Shown here: in pieces, positions 12,501-23,287 of the stretch
Position numbering within the stretch: position 1 is the stretch's first letter
Layout: the number at the start of each line of letters is the position of its first letter
Origin: Turnera subulata
Lineage: Eukaryota; Streptophyta; Magnoliopsida; Malpighiales; Passifloraceae
Length of the DNA stretch: 64,000 nucleotides
Assembly (NCBI GenBank): GCA_028386065.3
Contig: JAKUCV010007175.1
Coordinates: 1-64,000 of the forward strand
Reading direction: 5' to 3'
Notes under the pieces: generated by a model
The model's input: only the letters and a program-made list of their open reading frames with translations
What the model was told of the DNA's origin: nothing
The model's database searches: none
Made by a program: the position numbers and the translations under genes

Positions 12501-12782
12501 CTTCATAAATACATCAAGATCAGGCTTAATATTTGCTGCTTTTTCCTTCTTGATAGTTTTGCTAGCATCTCTGCAAGTTGCTAATAGAAAACAAAAAAAA
12601 AGAAGAAAATTTGAGTTCAACCATCGATGTTATAGATCACTTGAAAGGAAAGGAAGCAAATTAGTCTACCTCACCATAATAGTTTCCAACCCCCTGGCAT
12701 CGAGCAGCAAATGCTGATAGAATGTTTCTCTCTTAGTCTCTCTGGGGTACAAACTCATTCATACATGACCTTTTAAGTCACC
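12501..12782 (-). pseudogene. ABCG/PDR-type ABC transporter pseudogene fragment
   Basis: Minus-strand translation in shifting frames gives MNEFVPQR, then SAFAARCQGVGNYY, then MLAKLSRR, then AANIKPDLDVFMK. These follow in order the conserved stretch after the first Walker A of plant PDR (full-size ABCG) transporters: GHxMNEFVPQR, VRETLAFSARCQGVG, MLxELSRREKAANIKPD. Splice-like sites surround the two blocks (12501-12570 and about 12670-12782). The frame changes at least twice and the segment normally holding the AYISQHDxHxGEMT portion is missing, so this is decayed. The nucleotide-binding core, signature and membrane domains were not found nearby. Family assignment rests on pattern memory. Confidence 0.55.
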
Positions 12783-13698
12783 CTAACAGGGAACCATAGG
12801 AAAAATTAATTTTTAAAACAAACATAGAAGCTGGGGGCAAAGTAAAAAGGTTTAAGCACTCTGTGTCTTCTGTTTGTCGTTTAACCTCAACAACAAAACT
12901 TCTCATAGCTTTGGAGAGAACAAACACTGTAGACCCAGTTCATCATAAGCAGAAGAACCCTCTAGTACAAAAGAACCTGGAACCCACCAGATAAACAATT
13001 TTCCCAGTGGCCAAGAATCTTAAAAGACTATGGTGAACCAAAACAGAGCATGGTCTTCCATTTCTTACGCTAGAGAAGGGTTGGTGTTTTTTCTCTGTTA
13101 TATTGTAGCAAACCTTGTAATGGTAAGCAACATCGTGAATATCCATTCACACAGGTACAATGGGAAAAAAAATTAACCGAGATGATGACACTCCAAGTTC
13201 TAGAATATCTATCGTACCAAAATTTTCGTAAGTGAACATAAGATGCAATAACTCCATTTCCATTCGAAAATTTTAAAAAAAAAATCCATTTACAATTATG
13301 TTTAGACCAAAAAAATACATATGGACGATCCTCAAATATCCCTCCTACTCATTATAATTATTTACGTAGATTATAGCAAATAGTACTAACAAATAAACCT
13401 ATTTTTATAATTTTAGGTTAATACATCCTCAAATATCCCTCCTACTCATTATAATTATTTACGTAGATTATAGCAAATAGTACTAACAAATAAACCTATT
13501 TTTATAATTTTAGGTTAATACCTCTTTGAAAAGCTTTATACTTTTCCAGAAACAGGGGAACTTTGTCTAAGCTCATTTGAAATGAAAACAACACCCAGCA
13601 ATACAATATCATGAAGCACCAAAGCCATTAGTTAATAATTACAATCAAACATGAACCAAAGCCATTATAAAAATTTAACTTAAAACTACCTGACTTAC
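12783..13698. other. Non-coding stretch with a 97-bp tandem duplication
   Basis: No gene supported. The 67-codon minus frame at 12943-13146 has no recognisable motif. The notable structure is the tandem duplication at 13328-13521. Confidence 0.5.
13328..13521. repeat. 97-bp tandem duplication, two copies
   Basis: The unit starting ATCCTCAAATATCCCTCC at 13328 repeats at 13425 and ends at 13521. The copies appear identical, which points to very recent duplication or collapsed/expanded assembly. Confidence 0.9.
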
Positions 13699-13790
13699 TC
13701 TTAGAAATTGGAGGGGATTTTCTAAGATGAAAATAGTTGGCAGATCAAGCCAGAAAATTGTTTCCACCTCAGACTCGGTAAGGTTGCCCT
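13699..13790 (-). pseudogene. Exon-like block of an unrecognised gene
   Basis: On the minus strand an acceptor (TTTGTTATGTAG) is followed by about 31 open codons starting GNLTESEVETIFWLDLPT and by a consensus donor AGA/GTAAGT. Codon content looks protein-like. I do not recognise the family. It lies about 110 bp from the hAT left end, and the coding-like block beyond the right end of the hAT (18062-18300, minus) could belong to the same disrupted gene. Whether it is expressed is unknown. Confidence 0.35.
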
Positions 13791-13917
13791 CTACATAACA
13801 AACAGGGTAGAATGAGTACGAAAACTATGCAACAGTCCTATGGATCATTAATGACGTAAAAAAATTTGGAGCAAGATGGGAAATCTTAACATTATTCGTA
13901 CTAGGGGTGTGCAAAAA

Positions 13918-14085
13918 AGCCGACCCGACGGTACCGACCCGATACCGATCGGTATCGGCGCGGCATATGTCGGGAGGTAGGCCAGAAATAGAGGGGTCGG
14001 CTCGGTTCATTATCATACCGCGTAATGTCGGTAGTAAGTCGGGTAGGCGTCGGTCGGTACGTCGGTAACCGACACCGATCAGGTT
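13918..14085. repeat. Left subterminal CGGTA-motif array of the hAT
   Basis: GC-rich segment with many copies of CGGTA, GTCGG and their complements in both orientations (for example GGTACCGACCCGATACCG). hAT transposases are known to bind short subterminal repeats of this kind. It sits directly upstream of the TATA-like box. Confidence 0.8.
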
Positions 14086-14095
14086 GAACCAGCCA

Positions 14096-14103
14096 TATAA
14101 ATA
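14096..14103 (+). promoter_or_regulatory. TATA-like box for the hAT transposase
   Basis: TATAAATA lies just inside the left subterminal array and about 760 bp before the proposed start codon, followed by a CT-rich leader. Placement is by position only. Confidence 0.5.
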
Positions 14104-14482
14104 CCTAACATTACATTCATAATCTAAAAAAAAACCCTAATCCCATTCCCAGACCCAGCCGACTCTACTCCTCCTCTCTCTCTCAACTATCGCATTCGCC
14201 GCAACCCTCCTCAACCCTAATCCCTCTCCAATCTCTCGAATCGATAGTCTCCTCCACTGAAAACAAAATCATCTCTGTTAGCCACACCCACAGAGCAGCA
14301 GCGGCCATCGTCTCCTTCAATCGTCTTCGCCCTCGTCGCCTTCAATCAACAACAGGTAATTTGTTTCTCTTCTTTTCTTCTTCGATTTCTTCCTCTCTAC
14401 CCTCTGTCCTTTCGATCTTAGTGTAGAAATAGAAACCCCCAAACTGTAGCTCGAAACCCTAGTTCAACAAACTATAAGTTAA

Positions 14483-14830
14483 CCATTAATTCGGATTCAA
14501 TTTGTCAAATCAATATTAATTTCCCCTCTCTTCTCCTATATTTTGCATTTAAAACCAGGCTTCATGTTTGCAATTTGAACGGATTTGAAGGGATCGTCGG
14601 CAAAGGTCTGCTCCTCTCTCGGGTAATGCTTCTTTTCTTCTTATTCTTCTTTCTTCTCTGTTCTTCTTACTTCTTCTTATGCTTCTTTCTTTTCTTCTTA
14701 TCAATTGACCATTAATTTCGATTTAATCCATCAAGTAAATATTAATTTCCCTCCTTAACCTGTATTTTGCACTTAACCCAGGCTTCTTTTTTGCGATTTA
14801 ATTGGATTTGGAGGGATCGTTGCCAAAGGT
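14483..14830. repeat. Imperfect tandem duplication in the transposase leader
   Basis: A block of about 125 bp, including CCATTAAT near its start and GGATTTGRAGGGATCGT near its end, occurs at about 14483-14610 and again at 14709-14830, offset about 226 bp, with moderate divergence. It duplicated part of the 5' leader, including a pyrimidine-rich tract. Confidence 0.7.
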
Positions 14831-14855
14831 CTGTCCACTGCCTGAAGAATATCCA

Positions 14856-17335
14856 ATGGCTGCTCCCAAGGTAGTTATCTTACATTTTCAGCATGTCTAT
14901 CCTTACACTTTTATTTCTGTGCAACAGAATTCTGTGCTTTTGTTTTTTTTTTCCTGTTGCTGTATATTTCCTTGTAATCTGCCTCTGTTGCTGACAATTT
15001 CCTTATATAACAGATGCTAACAAGCTGTATGATTCTTGTGCTCCTTGCTTTTATTTCAGGAACCTCCTACAACTGTTGATGGAATGGAAGTTGAACCTCC
15101 ATTGCCATCCATTGGAGCTGCAGTAACTCAACGCAATGAAGGTCAAATTGATGTGGCAGCAAAGGGGGAGAACACAGATGCAATGATGCCTCCCAATCCC
15201 AAAAGATCGAGAGTGTGGGAGCACTTTATGAAGTGTGAAACTGCTGATGGGGAGGTGATTGCAAAATGCATGCGATGTGCTCAGCCAATTAAAGCTCATC
15301 CGAAGAGGAATGGTACATCGGGTATGTTGGGTCACTTAGAAAGATGTCTTAAGAATAAATTCATTGATGAATGCTCACAGACTCAAATAGTCAATAAGAT
15401 AGGGGATGATGGAAAGACATCTTTAGCTGTATTTAAGTGTGATCAGGATGCAATTAGGAAATCACTTGCTCAAATGATAGTTGTAGATGAATTGCCTTTC
15501 AGATTTGTAGAGGGAAAGGGGTTTCAACGGCTAATGTCAGTGGCTTGTCCGAGGTTTAAGATTCCATCTAGGTGGACAGTTTCTAGAGATTGTTTGCAGT
15601 TTTACTTAGATGAGAAGAAAGCCTTAAAGGCCTATCTAAAAGCTAATTGTGATAGAGTTAGCCTCACAACTGATACTTGGACATCAATCCAACGTATTAA
15701 TTACATGAGCTTGACTGCACATTTCATTGATAGGAATTGGAAATTGAAAAAAATGATTCTGAATTTTTGTCCCATTACTAGTCATAAGGGGGAGAAAATT
15801 GCTGCTGCTGTTGAAAGGTGTTTAATTGAGTGGGGAATCAATGGTGTATTTACTGTCACTGTAGATAATGCATCATCAAATGATAAGGCACTAGAGAGTT
15901 TGCAGAAAAAGTTAGGCAAGTGTAAGGGAAGCATTTTAGGAAGTAGATACATGCATATGAGGTGTATGGCTCACATTATCAATTTGATTGTTAATGATGG
16001 ACTGAAGTCAGCAGGAAAGTCTGTTTATAGGGTTCGTAGGGTTGTTAGATATGTGAGGGCATCTCCGGCAAGGTTAGACAAGTTTAAGGAGTGTGTCAAG
16101 ATTGAGAAATTAACATCAAAGGCTTTGCTGTCATTAGATGTCCCAACTAGGTGGAATTCGACCTACATGATGTTAGAAACTGCATGCAAATTTGATGGTG
16201 TTTTTGATAGATACCCTGACGTAGATGATAACTTTAAAGAAGAGATGGAATCAGCTGAGAAGAATGTGGATGTTGATTGGCCTGGGTTACCCACTGTAGA
16301 TGATTGGAATAAGGTTAGAAAGTTGTGCAAATGCCTCAAAAATTTTAGTAATTTGACCAAGTTTGTTTCTGGTTCATCTTACGTCACTTGCAATGGATTT
16401 TTTGATGCAATAAATTCTGTTTATGAACTTTTGAGCTCTTGGGCAGAAAGTAGTGATCTTGAATTGAGTGTCATGGCAATGAATATGCTTGTGAAATTTG
16501 AAAAGTATTGGGGAGAGTTAGAGCAATTTAATATGGTGACTTTTGTTGCTGCAATACTTGACCCGAGACTAAAGTTTAAGTATGTTGAGTTCTCTTTGAA
16601 AAGAACATATGGTCAAACTGTTGGAAGTAAGATGTGGGAAAAGATAAGGGATGCAACCTTTGAATTGTTTGATGCTTATGGGCATTCCCTATTCCCTCAA
16701 TCTTATGGTGTCCGACAACCAATTCAGACTCAACAACCAAGTTCTAGTGTTGTTGAGGGTAGTGAACAAGATGATGAAGAAGCTGATGGGATCGGGAGGT
16801 TGAACTCGGAGAGGATATCAATGTACAAGATGATGCAGGGTGCTGATGGAGAAAGCAAAACAGAATTGGACAGGTATATAGCGGAAGCTCCTGAGGAATA
16901 TGTTAAAGAATTTGATGTCTTGTCGTGGTGGAGGGTCAATGCACCACGATTTCCAATCCTATCAGCAATGGCTCGTGATGTGCTTGCTGTCCCAATCTCG
17001 ACTGTTGCATCAGAATCGGCATTTAGTACCGGTGGCAGAATTCTTGATGCTTTTAGGAGTTCTTTGACTCCTAAGATTGTGCAAGGCCTCATTTGCGCTC
17101 AAGATTGGATGCGAGCAGGAGCACCAGATTACCATTTTCAATCAGAGGAGAGTGCAGCAGAGGTTGAGAAGCTCGAAAATGGTAATTTAGTTCTCTTTAC
17201 TTCCTTTTTTTGCACTAATTTTGGTTGTTCTTCATTTCATTTTAGTATTTCAGTTTAGTTACTTACAAATAACGTCTAATTTTTTTTTTTTCAGAATTGG
17301 CTGATTTGGGTATAGAACAAGCTATAGAAGTTTGA
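14856..17335 (+). CDS. hAT transposase (BED zinc finger, RICESLEEPER/DAYSLEEPER-like)
   Basis: Proposed exons are 14856-14870, 15060-17181 and 17295-17335, giving 725 residues. The first intron ends TTATTTCAG and joins MAAPK in frame to EPPTTVDGMEVEP. The last intron (17182-17294, GT...TTTTCAG) replaces a readthrough tail with a short acidic end. Domains: a BED-type finger at about residues 57-101 (C75, C78, H97, C101); an RNase H-like core with TTDTWTS (D210) and VDNASSND (D274); and a C-terminal hATC dimerisation region containing FDVLSWWRVNAPRFPILS and STVASESAFSTGGR. These are the hallmarks of plant hAT transposases, which cut and paste the element in the nucleus. No stop or frameshift breaks the body. 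A domesticated host protein is the alternative, but the terminal repeats and subterminal arrays argue for a mobile element. Confidence 0.85.
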
Positions 17336-17884
17336 TGCAATTCTGGTATGTGACTTGTCCAGTGCTGCAAATGGTTGTTCATGATCTTCTTTTGTCTCTG
17401 TTTTTCAATTTTGGCATGTTTAGTTCTTACTAGTGATTGATGTTTTATTTTATCTCTGTTCTTCAATTCTGGTATCTGTCTTTGTAATATTCTTACAATT
17501 TGGCAGGAATTGGAAAAGAACTTGGCTGGAATCGTGGATTGACAACTTGGCAGCTATTGATGTTATTTTGTATATCCCTTCTTTTAATTTTATCCCAAAG
17601 ATAATTGAAAAGCTGAAACAAAAGATTTCTTTTGGATTGAAGAGCCTGCTTTTGATATCATAAGGCTCCTCAATCATGATTGTATTTAAGCATTTTGGCT
17701 TTCATACAATCATTATATGGATGTTTTAAGTATTTTATGGATGTTTTAACTAGTTTGTGAATGTTTTGAATGTTTCTGGAATGCCTTATTTTATGAAAGC
17801 CTTGAATGTTTCTGGAAATGGATTATGGAATGCATTTGTGATTGTTGTCAAGTTCTGAAATGTTCATGTGGATTATGTTGGTTT

Positions 17885-18045
17885 TCGGCGCGGTAATGGC
17901 GGTACGCCGACCGAACTGGTCGGTATCCTATCGGTAGGACCTCAAACTCCCGTCGATATGTACCGGTCGGTATTGAGTCGGTGTAGGGGTACCCTCGGTA
18001 GTTCCCTACCGATGCAAAAATCGGTACGGTAGTACCGTGCCGTAC
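17885..18045. repeat. Right subterminal CGGTA-motif array of the hAT
   Basis: Mirror of the left array: repeated GTCGGTA, CGGTAC and TACCG motifs in both orientations up to the right terminal repeat. Probable transposase binding region. Confidence 0.8.
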
Positions 18046-18061
18046 CGTTTGCTCAGCCCTA

Positions 18062-18300
18062 CTCAAAGTGCTGTAAAATATTCCGCTAGCCCCTGGGATC
18101 GATGTAAGAAAATGATCCGGTTGCTGACGTACCAAAATTCCATTAGTATCTCGTGGACACCAAGTAAAGGATGCCCATAGGAAAATGGTGTCACTTGAAT
18201 TCCAGTTTGTTAACATATCTTGAAAATTCAGCATTAAAAGACTATTTTCTGGGATTTTTCCCTTCATTCTCATGCGGATAAAGAACTTCGTTCAAATCCC
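18062..18300 (-). pseudogene. Coding-like remnant abutting the hAT
   Basis: On the minus strand an open frame entering the hAT from the right contains blocks such as LTNWNSSDTIFLWASF and FLTSIPGASGIFYSTL up to the last host base at 18062. A second frame also gives protein-like text (PRDLNEVLYPHENEG). I do not recognise the family. Across the hAT, ACTTTGAG would abut GTACGAAT, which resembles a splice donor (GAG/GTACG). It may be a decayed gene interrupted by the transposon, possibly continuing to the exon-like block at 13699-13790. Confidence 0.3.
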
Positions 18301-19715
18301 TGGGAGTCGAGGCATACTTTTGTATGTATCAAGGCGTCCCAACAGCTCTCAGGTATAATGCTTGTTGTGAACCATAGATGCCCACATATCTCCACTAGTA
18401 GGACCCAGATTATCTATCCAGACATTGATGTGATTAAGAGAAAAGGATTTGAGAGTAACTGTGACCTCTTCTTTCCATATTATAGTGCTAAGCTTCAGTG
18501 CGCTTCTGTTTTATCTACACAATCAATGGCGGTAGGCGAGGACCCATGCCCACTCCTCCTCACCTTTTCTATAAGGACATTTTCATGTTTTACATACTCA
18601 AATATGTAATTTGATTAAGTGAACATTTGTTTGCGTTTCATATGTGCTGGGTGACTTTCTTTCAAAATCCTGAAACCTGTGGGGCGTGGGCGTTGGCAGT
18701 AAATGCATGTTAGAGTTAAAAAACTTATTTTTACAAGCGGACATGAAATGAAGAATGTGTGTGAATGAGAATTATCTACCTTCTTCTTATTTTAATTATC
18801 TTCATCAATTGGTTCAACTATTGATGATTTCAGTCCGATAAAAAGACATTGATTTCAATTTAATTAGAATTTAGAAGAAAAAGAATTGTCTTAAAACATT
18901 GGATATGAGATTTTTCTTTAAGTAATTGATTTTTAGATATTATCATTATTATTAAATAAATATATTTTCATACTTTAGCCCTCCTAAAAAAATTTAATCT
19001 GGCTTTGCTACTGCCAGCAATGCCATTGCAGAAGACTCATTCATTGGTATTGACGAGACTACTATGCACTCTTTGCGCTAATTAGAACATCTTTGTTTTG
19101 GAGGAGGCCATCTCGAAATCCATCTCCTCTGGGGAAATTAGTCAGGTTCTTTGCGTCTTATTTGAAATGCCCCACCTTACGATGGATTATCTGGTTTTGA
19201 TTGGCAGTATTAGGTGAGACGATATGGGGTGTTTTCTTTTCTGTCGGTGGTGAGATATATAGGGGATTGTATTGGATTGCAGGGGCCATGCTAGTGGTTC
19301 CAATTTTATCGGATATCCCCCAAGGGCTATTGTATTGAATTGGATTGGGTGTCAAGTTGGACTGTATGATCAGGAGTTGTTTTTTTTTGGTCAAATATGA
19401 TCAGGAGTTGTTGGTGGGATTAATGCCTTAATGGTGACTTCGTATGGTACAATAATTTCACAATCTCCATGTGTATAGTGTGGCGTTTTATCCTAATGTG
19501 AAAAAAGAAAAAAAAAAAGAAAAGGGTTTAGCCCTATAATTAGACTGCCAGCGACAATAAACCATGAAACTAGTCAAGTTAACACACCATCTCCTCCTCC
19601 ATCCACCAATGCTTGATTAATTACTAAGTGAACTGCTGGTTTTGTGATTCTTTTCTATTTGCTGATAGTTAATAACCCTACACTACTACTCCACCAAAAA
19701 AAGAAAAGAAAAGAA
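18301..19715. other. Intergenic region upstream of the GH3 gene
   Basis: No gene supported. The last 100 bp contain a poly-A-rich tract and CT-rich leader just before the GH3 start. I found no unambiguous TATA box or auxin-response element. Confidence 0.6.
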
Positions 19716-21659
19716 ATGACAGACGAAGAAGTATTGCAAAGCTTGGAGGAGCACACAAAGAACGCCATTGATCATCAGCTCCACACCCTCCAATCCGTCC
19801 TTGCCCACCAAGCTTCCGTCTCCTACCTCCGGCCTTACCTCTCCCGCCAGCCCGTCGATGCCGCCACTTTCCGGCGCCTAGTTCCTTTATCTTCCTACGA
19901 TGACTACGCTGATCACATCAACAACCTGGCTAATCATGATAGTACCGCACTCGACCACCCTCGGGTTCTATCTGTGGACCCTCTCCATTGTTTCCACCAC
20001 AGGTGGCTTCATTACCTCATCTCTTCTAGTGGGTAGCTAGCTACCTCATTTTTCATGACCACATCTTCCTGATCATGTATTTTTTTTGTTGTATAGCTCT
20101 GCCACTAGCACAATGAAACCGAAGTTGATCCCGTGTTTTGATTCTGCTCCAGACACAGCTGCCTTGCATTTTGCCGTGAAAGGAATTACTGCCCTTCACC
20201 GAAAGTGAGTTTGATTTATTAGTATCAATGTTTTTGATTTCTTGATAATAATGTTTATTCCTGCTTCTTGAAATATATATTCTTCTTCTGATTATCTGGT
20301 GTCCTCAGGTTGTTTCCACCAAGGCCTGAAGTGAATAAGATCTTATGGTTCAAATATGGCATTCATAATACAACTACCCCTGGTGGATTCCAGATTACGG
20401 CAGCCTCTACTCACTATTTGCTCAATAAGGAGAATCCGGTTCAGCGTGATCTAGCAAGTCCACGAGAGGTCATATTTGGTAAAAATTTTGAGCACCAAAT
20501 GTATTGCCATCTCCTTTGTGGACTTGGCATTTCTGATCTGATTGATGGGATTCAATCACCTTACGCTATGGGTTTGGTTGGAGCATTTGGCATGTTAGTG
20601 TCCAGATGGGAGCAACTGTGTGATGATCTGGAAAATGGGCTTCCCAGCTTGGAGATTTCTGATGCTGCAATGAGGGAGTCTGTTGCTAAAGTTCTCGGTG
20701 GGCCTCGGGTAGATTTGTCTAGGAGAGTCCGAATGATCTGTGAGAAGAATGATTGGGGCGGGATTGTGTCTAAATTATGGCCTAACGCTAGGTATGTTAA
20801 GTGTGTTACTACAGGAACCATGAAGCAGTACTATTCCAAAGTCAAGTACTATGCAGGAGACCAAGTGATGGTGATAGGAGGAGAATACTTTTCATCAGAA
20901 TGTGTTGTTGGTATTAACTGGGACATTACGCAGCCTCCGGAGACAACTCGGTTTCTGATGCTTCCTAGTGCCGCTTATTTTGAGTTTCTTCCATTTGACC
21001 CTGACAGGAGCAGTACTGCTGCTGCTGCTGCTGGTGGTGGTGAAGAAACTGTGGATTTTTCAGGCGTTGAGGAGGGAAAGATGTACGAGTTGGTTGTCAC
21101 TACTTATAGAGGATTGTACCGGTACCGGTTAGGTGACATTGTCAGGGTTGTTGGATTTCATAATTCATCACCACTAATCGAATATGTGGGGAGAGCTGCT
21201 AAAGGTGCTTATGAGGTAACGGAGAGAGAGTTGATGTCTGCCATGGAGAGTTTTCAGCTTGAGATAAGAAACCATATAGCCATGGAGATTGTGGAGTATT
21301 CCAGTTTCCTGGAGTCGGATACAAGCCCAAAACAATTGAAAATTTTTGTAGAAATTGACAACTTCATGTTTCCGGAGGCAGAGAAGCTGCAGCAGGAATT
21401 AGTTGAAGCTCTCAAGAGATGTTGTTCGTCTTTGGAGAATGGTCTGGGAGTATTCTATAAAGTGCAGAGGTCTAGGGGTCAAATAGGCCCCCTATTGGTG
21501 TCCGTTGTAAAACCTGATAGCTTTGATAGGATATTGCAAGTGGCCATAGAAAAGGGAGCACCAGCTAGTCAATATAAGCCTCCCAAGATTATCAGAAGTC
21601 GCGAAATTGTTAGTTTTCTGGAAGAATCTTCTCTTCTGACGATATGCCAGGATTCTTGA
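19716..21659 (+). CDS. GH3.10: GH3 acyl-acid-amido synthetase, GH3.10/DFL2-like
   Basis: Exons 19716-20032, 20097-20204 and 20309-21659 splice in frame (GT-AG) to 591 residues, normal for the family. GH3 enzymes adenylate an acyl-acid hormone and then couple it to an amino acid in the cytosol. Visible motifs: the first ATP-binding motif SSSGSATSTMKPKLIP at 103-118, split by intron 1; FPPRPEVNKILWF after intron 2; the mid-protein MKQYYSKVKYYAGD block; a YFSSE motif corresponding to the YxxSE nucleotide-binding motif; and YRYRLGDIVRVVGFHNSSP near the C-terminal domain. The wording of these blocks fits the group I branch with Arabidopsis DFL2/GH3.10, linked to jasmonate-type substrates, better than the indole-acetate group; that placement is from memory. 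An AATAAA at 21817-21822 is a possible polyadenylation signal. The gene looks intact. Confidence 0.88.
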
Positions 21660-23287
21660 TCAGAACCCAACTTAACAACCTGAAACCTATGCTATGCAAG
21701 CTATGCAGATTGCCAATTTCGTTCTTAATTATATCGACTTAACATAAGTCTCATTGCAACGGTTGAGGATGCCATGTCCTCTGCAGACTACGTATGCTTC
21801 TGAAAGTGAAAGTGACAATAAATAGAGTCCTTGATTAATGATCAGAGCCTCTTTTAATTCACCATCAGAATTCCGATGATCACAACATGATTCCTGGTTG
21901 TTGTAATTTGAGACCTCTCTTTTATATATATGGTCTTTAATTCTGCATCACATGCATATCTGTGGTTGGTCCATTCCTGAATTTTACTAGTTGACCCTAT
22001 AAGAACGCTGCTAGTGAGTAATTTCCATTTACTTATAGTTCATATATATTGCGTCATATTGAGTATATATAGTCTCCATAATGTCATGGATATGCAACTT
22101 TTCCATGCGATCTCATCAACAGATGTCAGACTTTCTTTTCTCATGAAGAAATATCCGAAATAGACTATTTCTCCTGCTTACTTACTGTAATGATGCTATG
22201 TCGACAAGCAGACTCCCAAACGGTCATGCTTAACCGAGTATATAAGCTCCCAGGAGTCCCAACCATCCATCCAGGAGTTAACTTCCGATGTCAAGATTTC
22301 TCTCTTTCTTTTGTTTCAGGTTTTATTATGCATCTGATTCGTGCTTGCATACGGATCCTGTCAAGTTTCTGATGCTCTCCATTCCAAATTTCTCACTGTC
22401 CACAAAACTATTGCTACTTTCTACAAGCTCATAGCTGGTGGCAAACTTTGCAGTCTGTTTCTTTAGTTGTTTCTGTGTCTTTTTGCTTAGTATCTTGGAA
22501 ATTTTCTGAAAAAACTTTTAGTGATAATTATAATACAGTCTTCCTTCCAGATCTCGTCCAGATTGTGCAATGGGGTAGGAGGTGTCCTTATAATTTCCAC
22601 CAAGTAGTCATACCTTTCACTTTCTGCACCTCGTCCTGGTTGTGCAATATTAATTCTTTAGAGAAATTTTTTTGTTGTTATAACTTATAACAACTTACTA
22701 CTGGAATTATATTTATGGTAACAATAACCTTATAATTCATCTTCCCCCAAGGGACTGAATGGTACTAGAGGTGACCAAGCACTAAATTTGTGATGTTTGT
22801 TTTTGGGTAATAGAAAGTTTTAAGGTAACATGAACTTGGGTAGAGTCTAACACATTTGCTGTCAAAACATTAAGGCAATAATGTAGGAGTTCTTCTAACC
22901 ACCCGAATTAGTCATCCAAGGCTAAAGTATGAAGTTTATGATGTTTAACCAAATAATATAATGTCCATAATTTTTTTTTATTAATTAATAGATATTTTAA
23001 AATACTAAAGACTTAATAATTATCTTGTAGACCGAAAAAGAACCCTTCATTGATTTTTGGTTTGAATATTTCGGGTGGATTTCATAATATAAACTTTTAC
23101 AATGTTCAGTTTGATGAAACCTACGAAACTGTGTCGTTTGCTAAGATTGATTGCACAACCCCACAGGCCACAGGGCCACAACACTGTGAACTAAACGTAA
23201 AACCCTAATTAAACCCCGAAGCTTGAACAAAATTGTCTACACAAAACAGAGTAGAAGAAGAATCGCCAAAACCGCCCAAAACACACA
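21660..23287. other. Intergenic region between GH3 and the SEC-C gene
   Basis: The left part is the GH3 3' UTR with a candidate AATAAA. The rest is AT-rich without motifs. The last 100 bp before 23288 hold a purine-rich 5' leader. No gene supported. Confidence 0.6.

Larger units (their letters stand above)
13902..18061 (+). mobile_element. hAT-superfamily DNA transposon, apparently coding-complete
   Basis: The left end TAGGGGTGTGCAAA and the inverted right end TAGGGCTGAGCAAA form a short imperfect terminal inverted repeat of the common plant hAT type. Between them lies a spliced transposase gene with a BED finger and hATC domain. Both subterminal regions carry dense CGGTA/TACCG motifs. The expected 8-bp target duplication is not seen: ATTCGTAC on the left and CTCAAAGT on the right do not match, so the ends may be mis-set by a few bases, the duplication may have decayed, or a flank may have been rearranged. 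The 4160-bp length fits an autonomous hAT. Confidence 0.85.

Noticed and set aside
15051..17092. Minus-strand frames opposite the hAT transposase
   Set aside because: Antisense shadows of a gene with clear domains on the plus strand.
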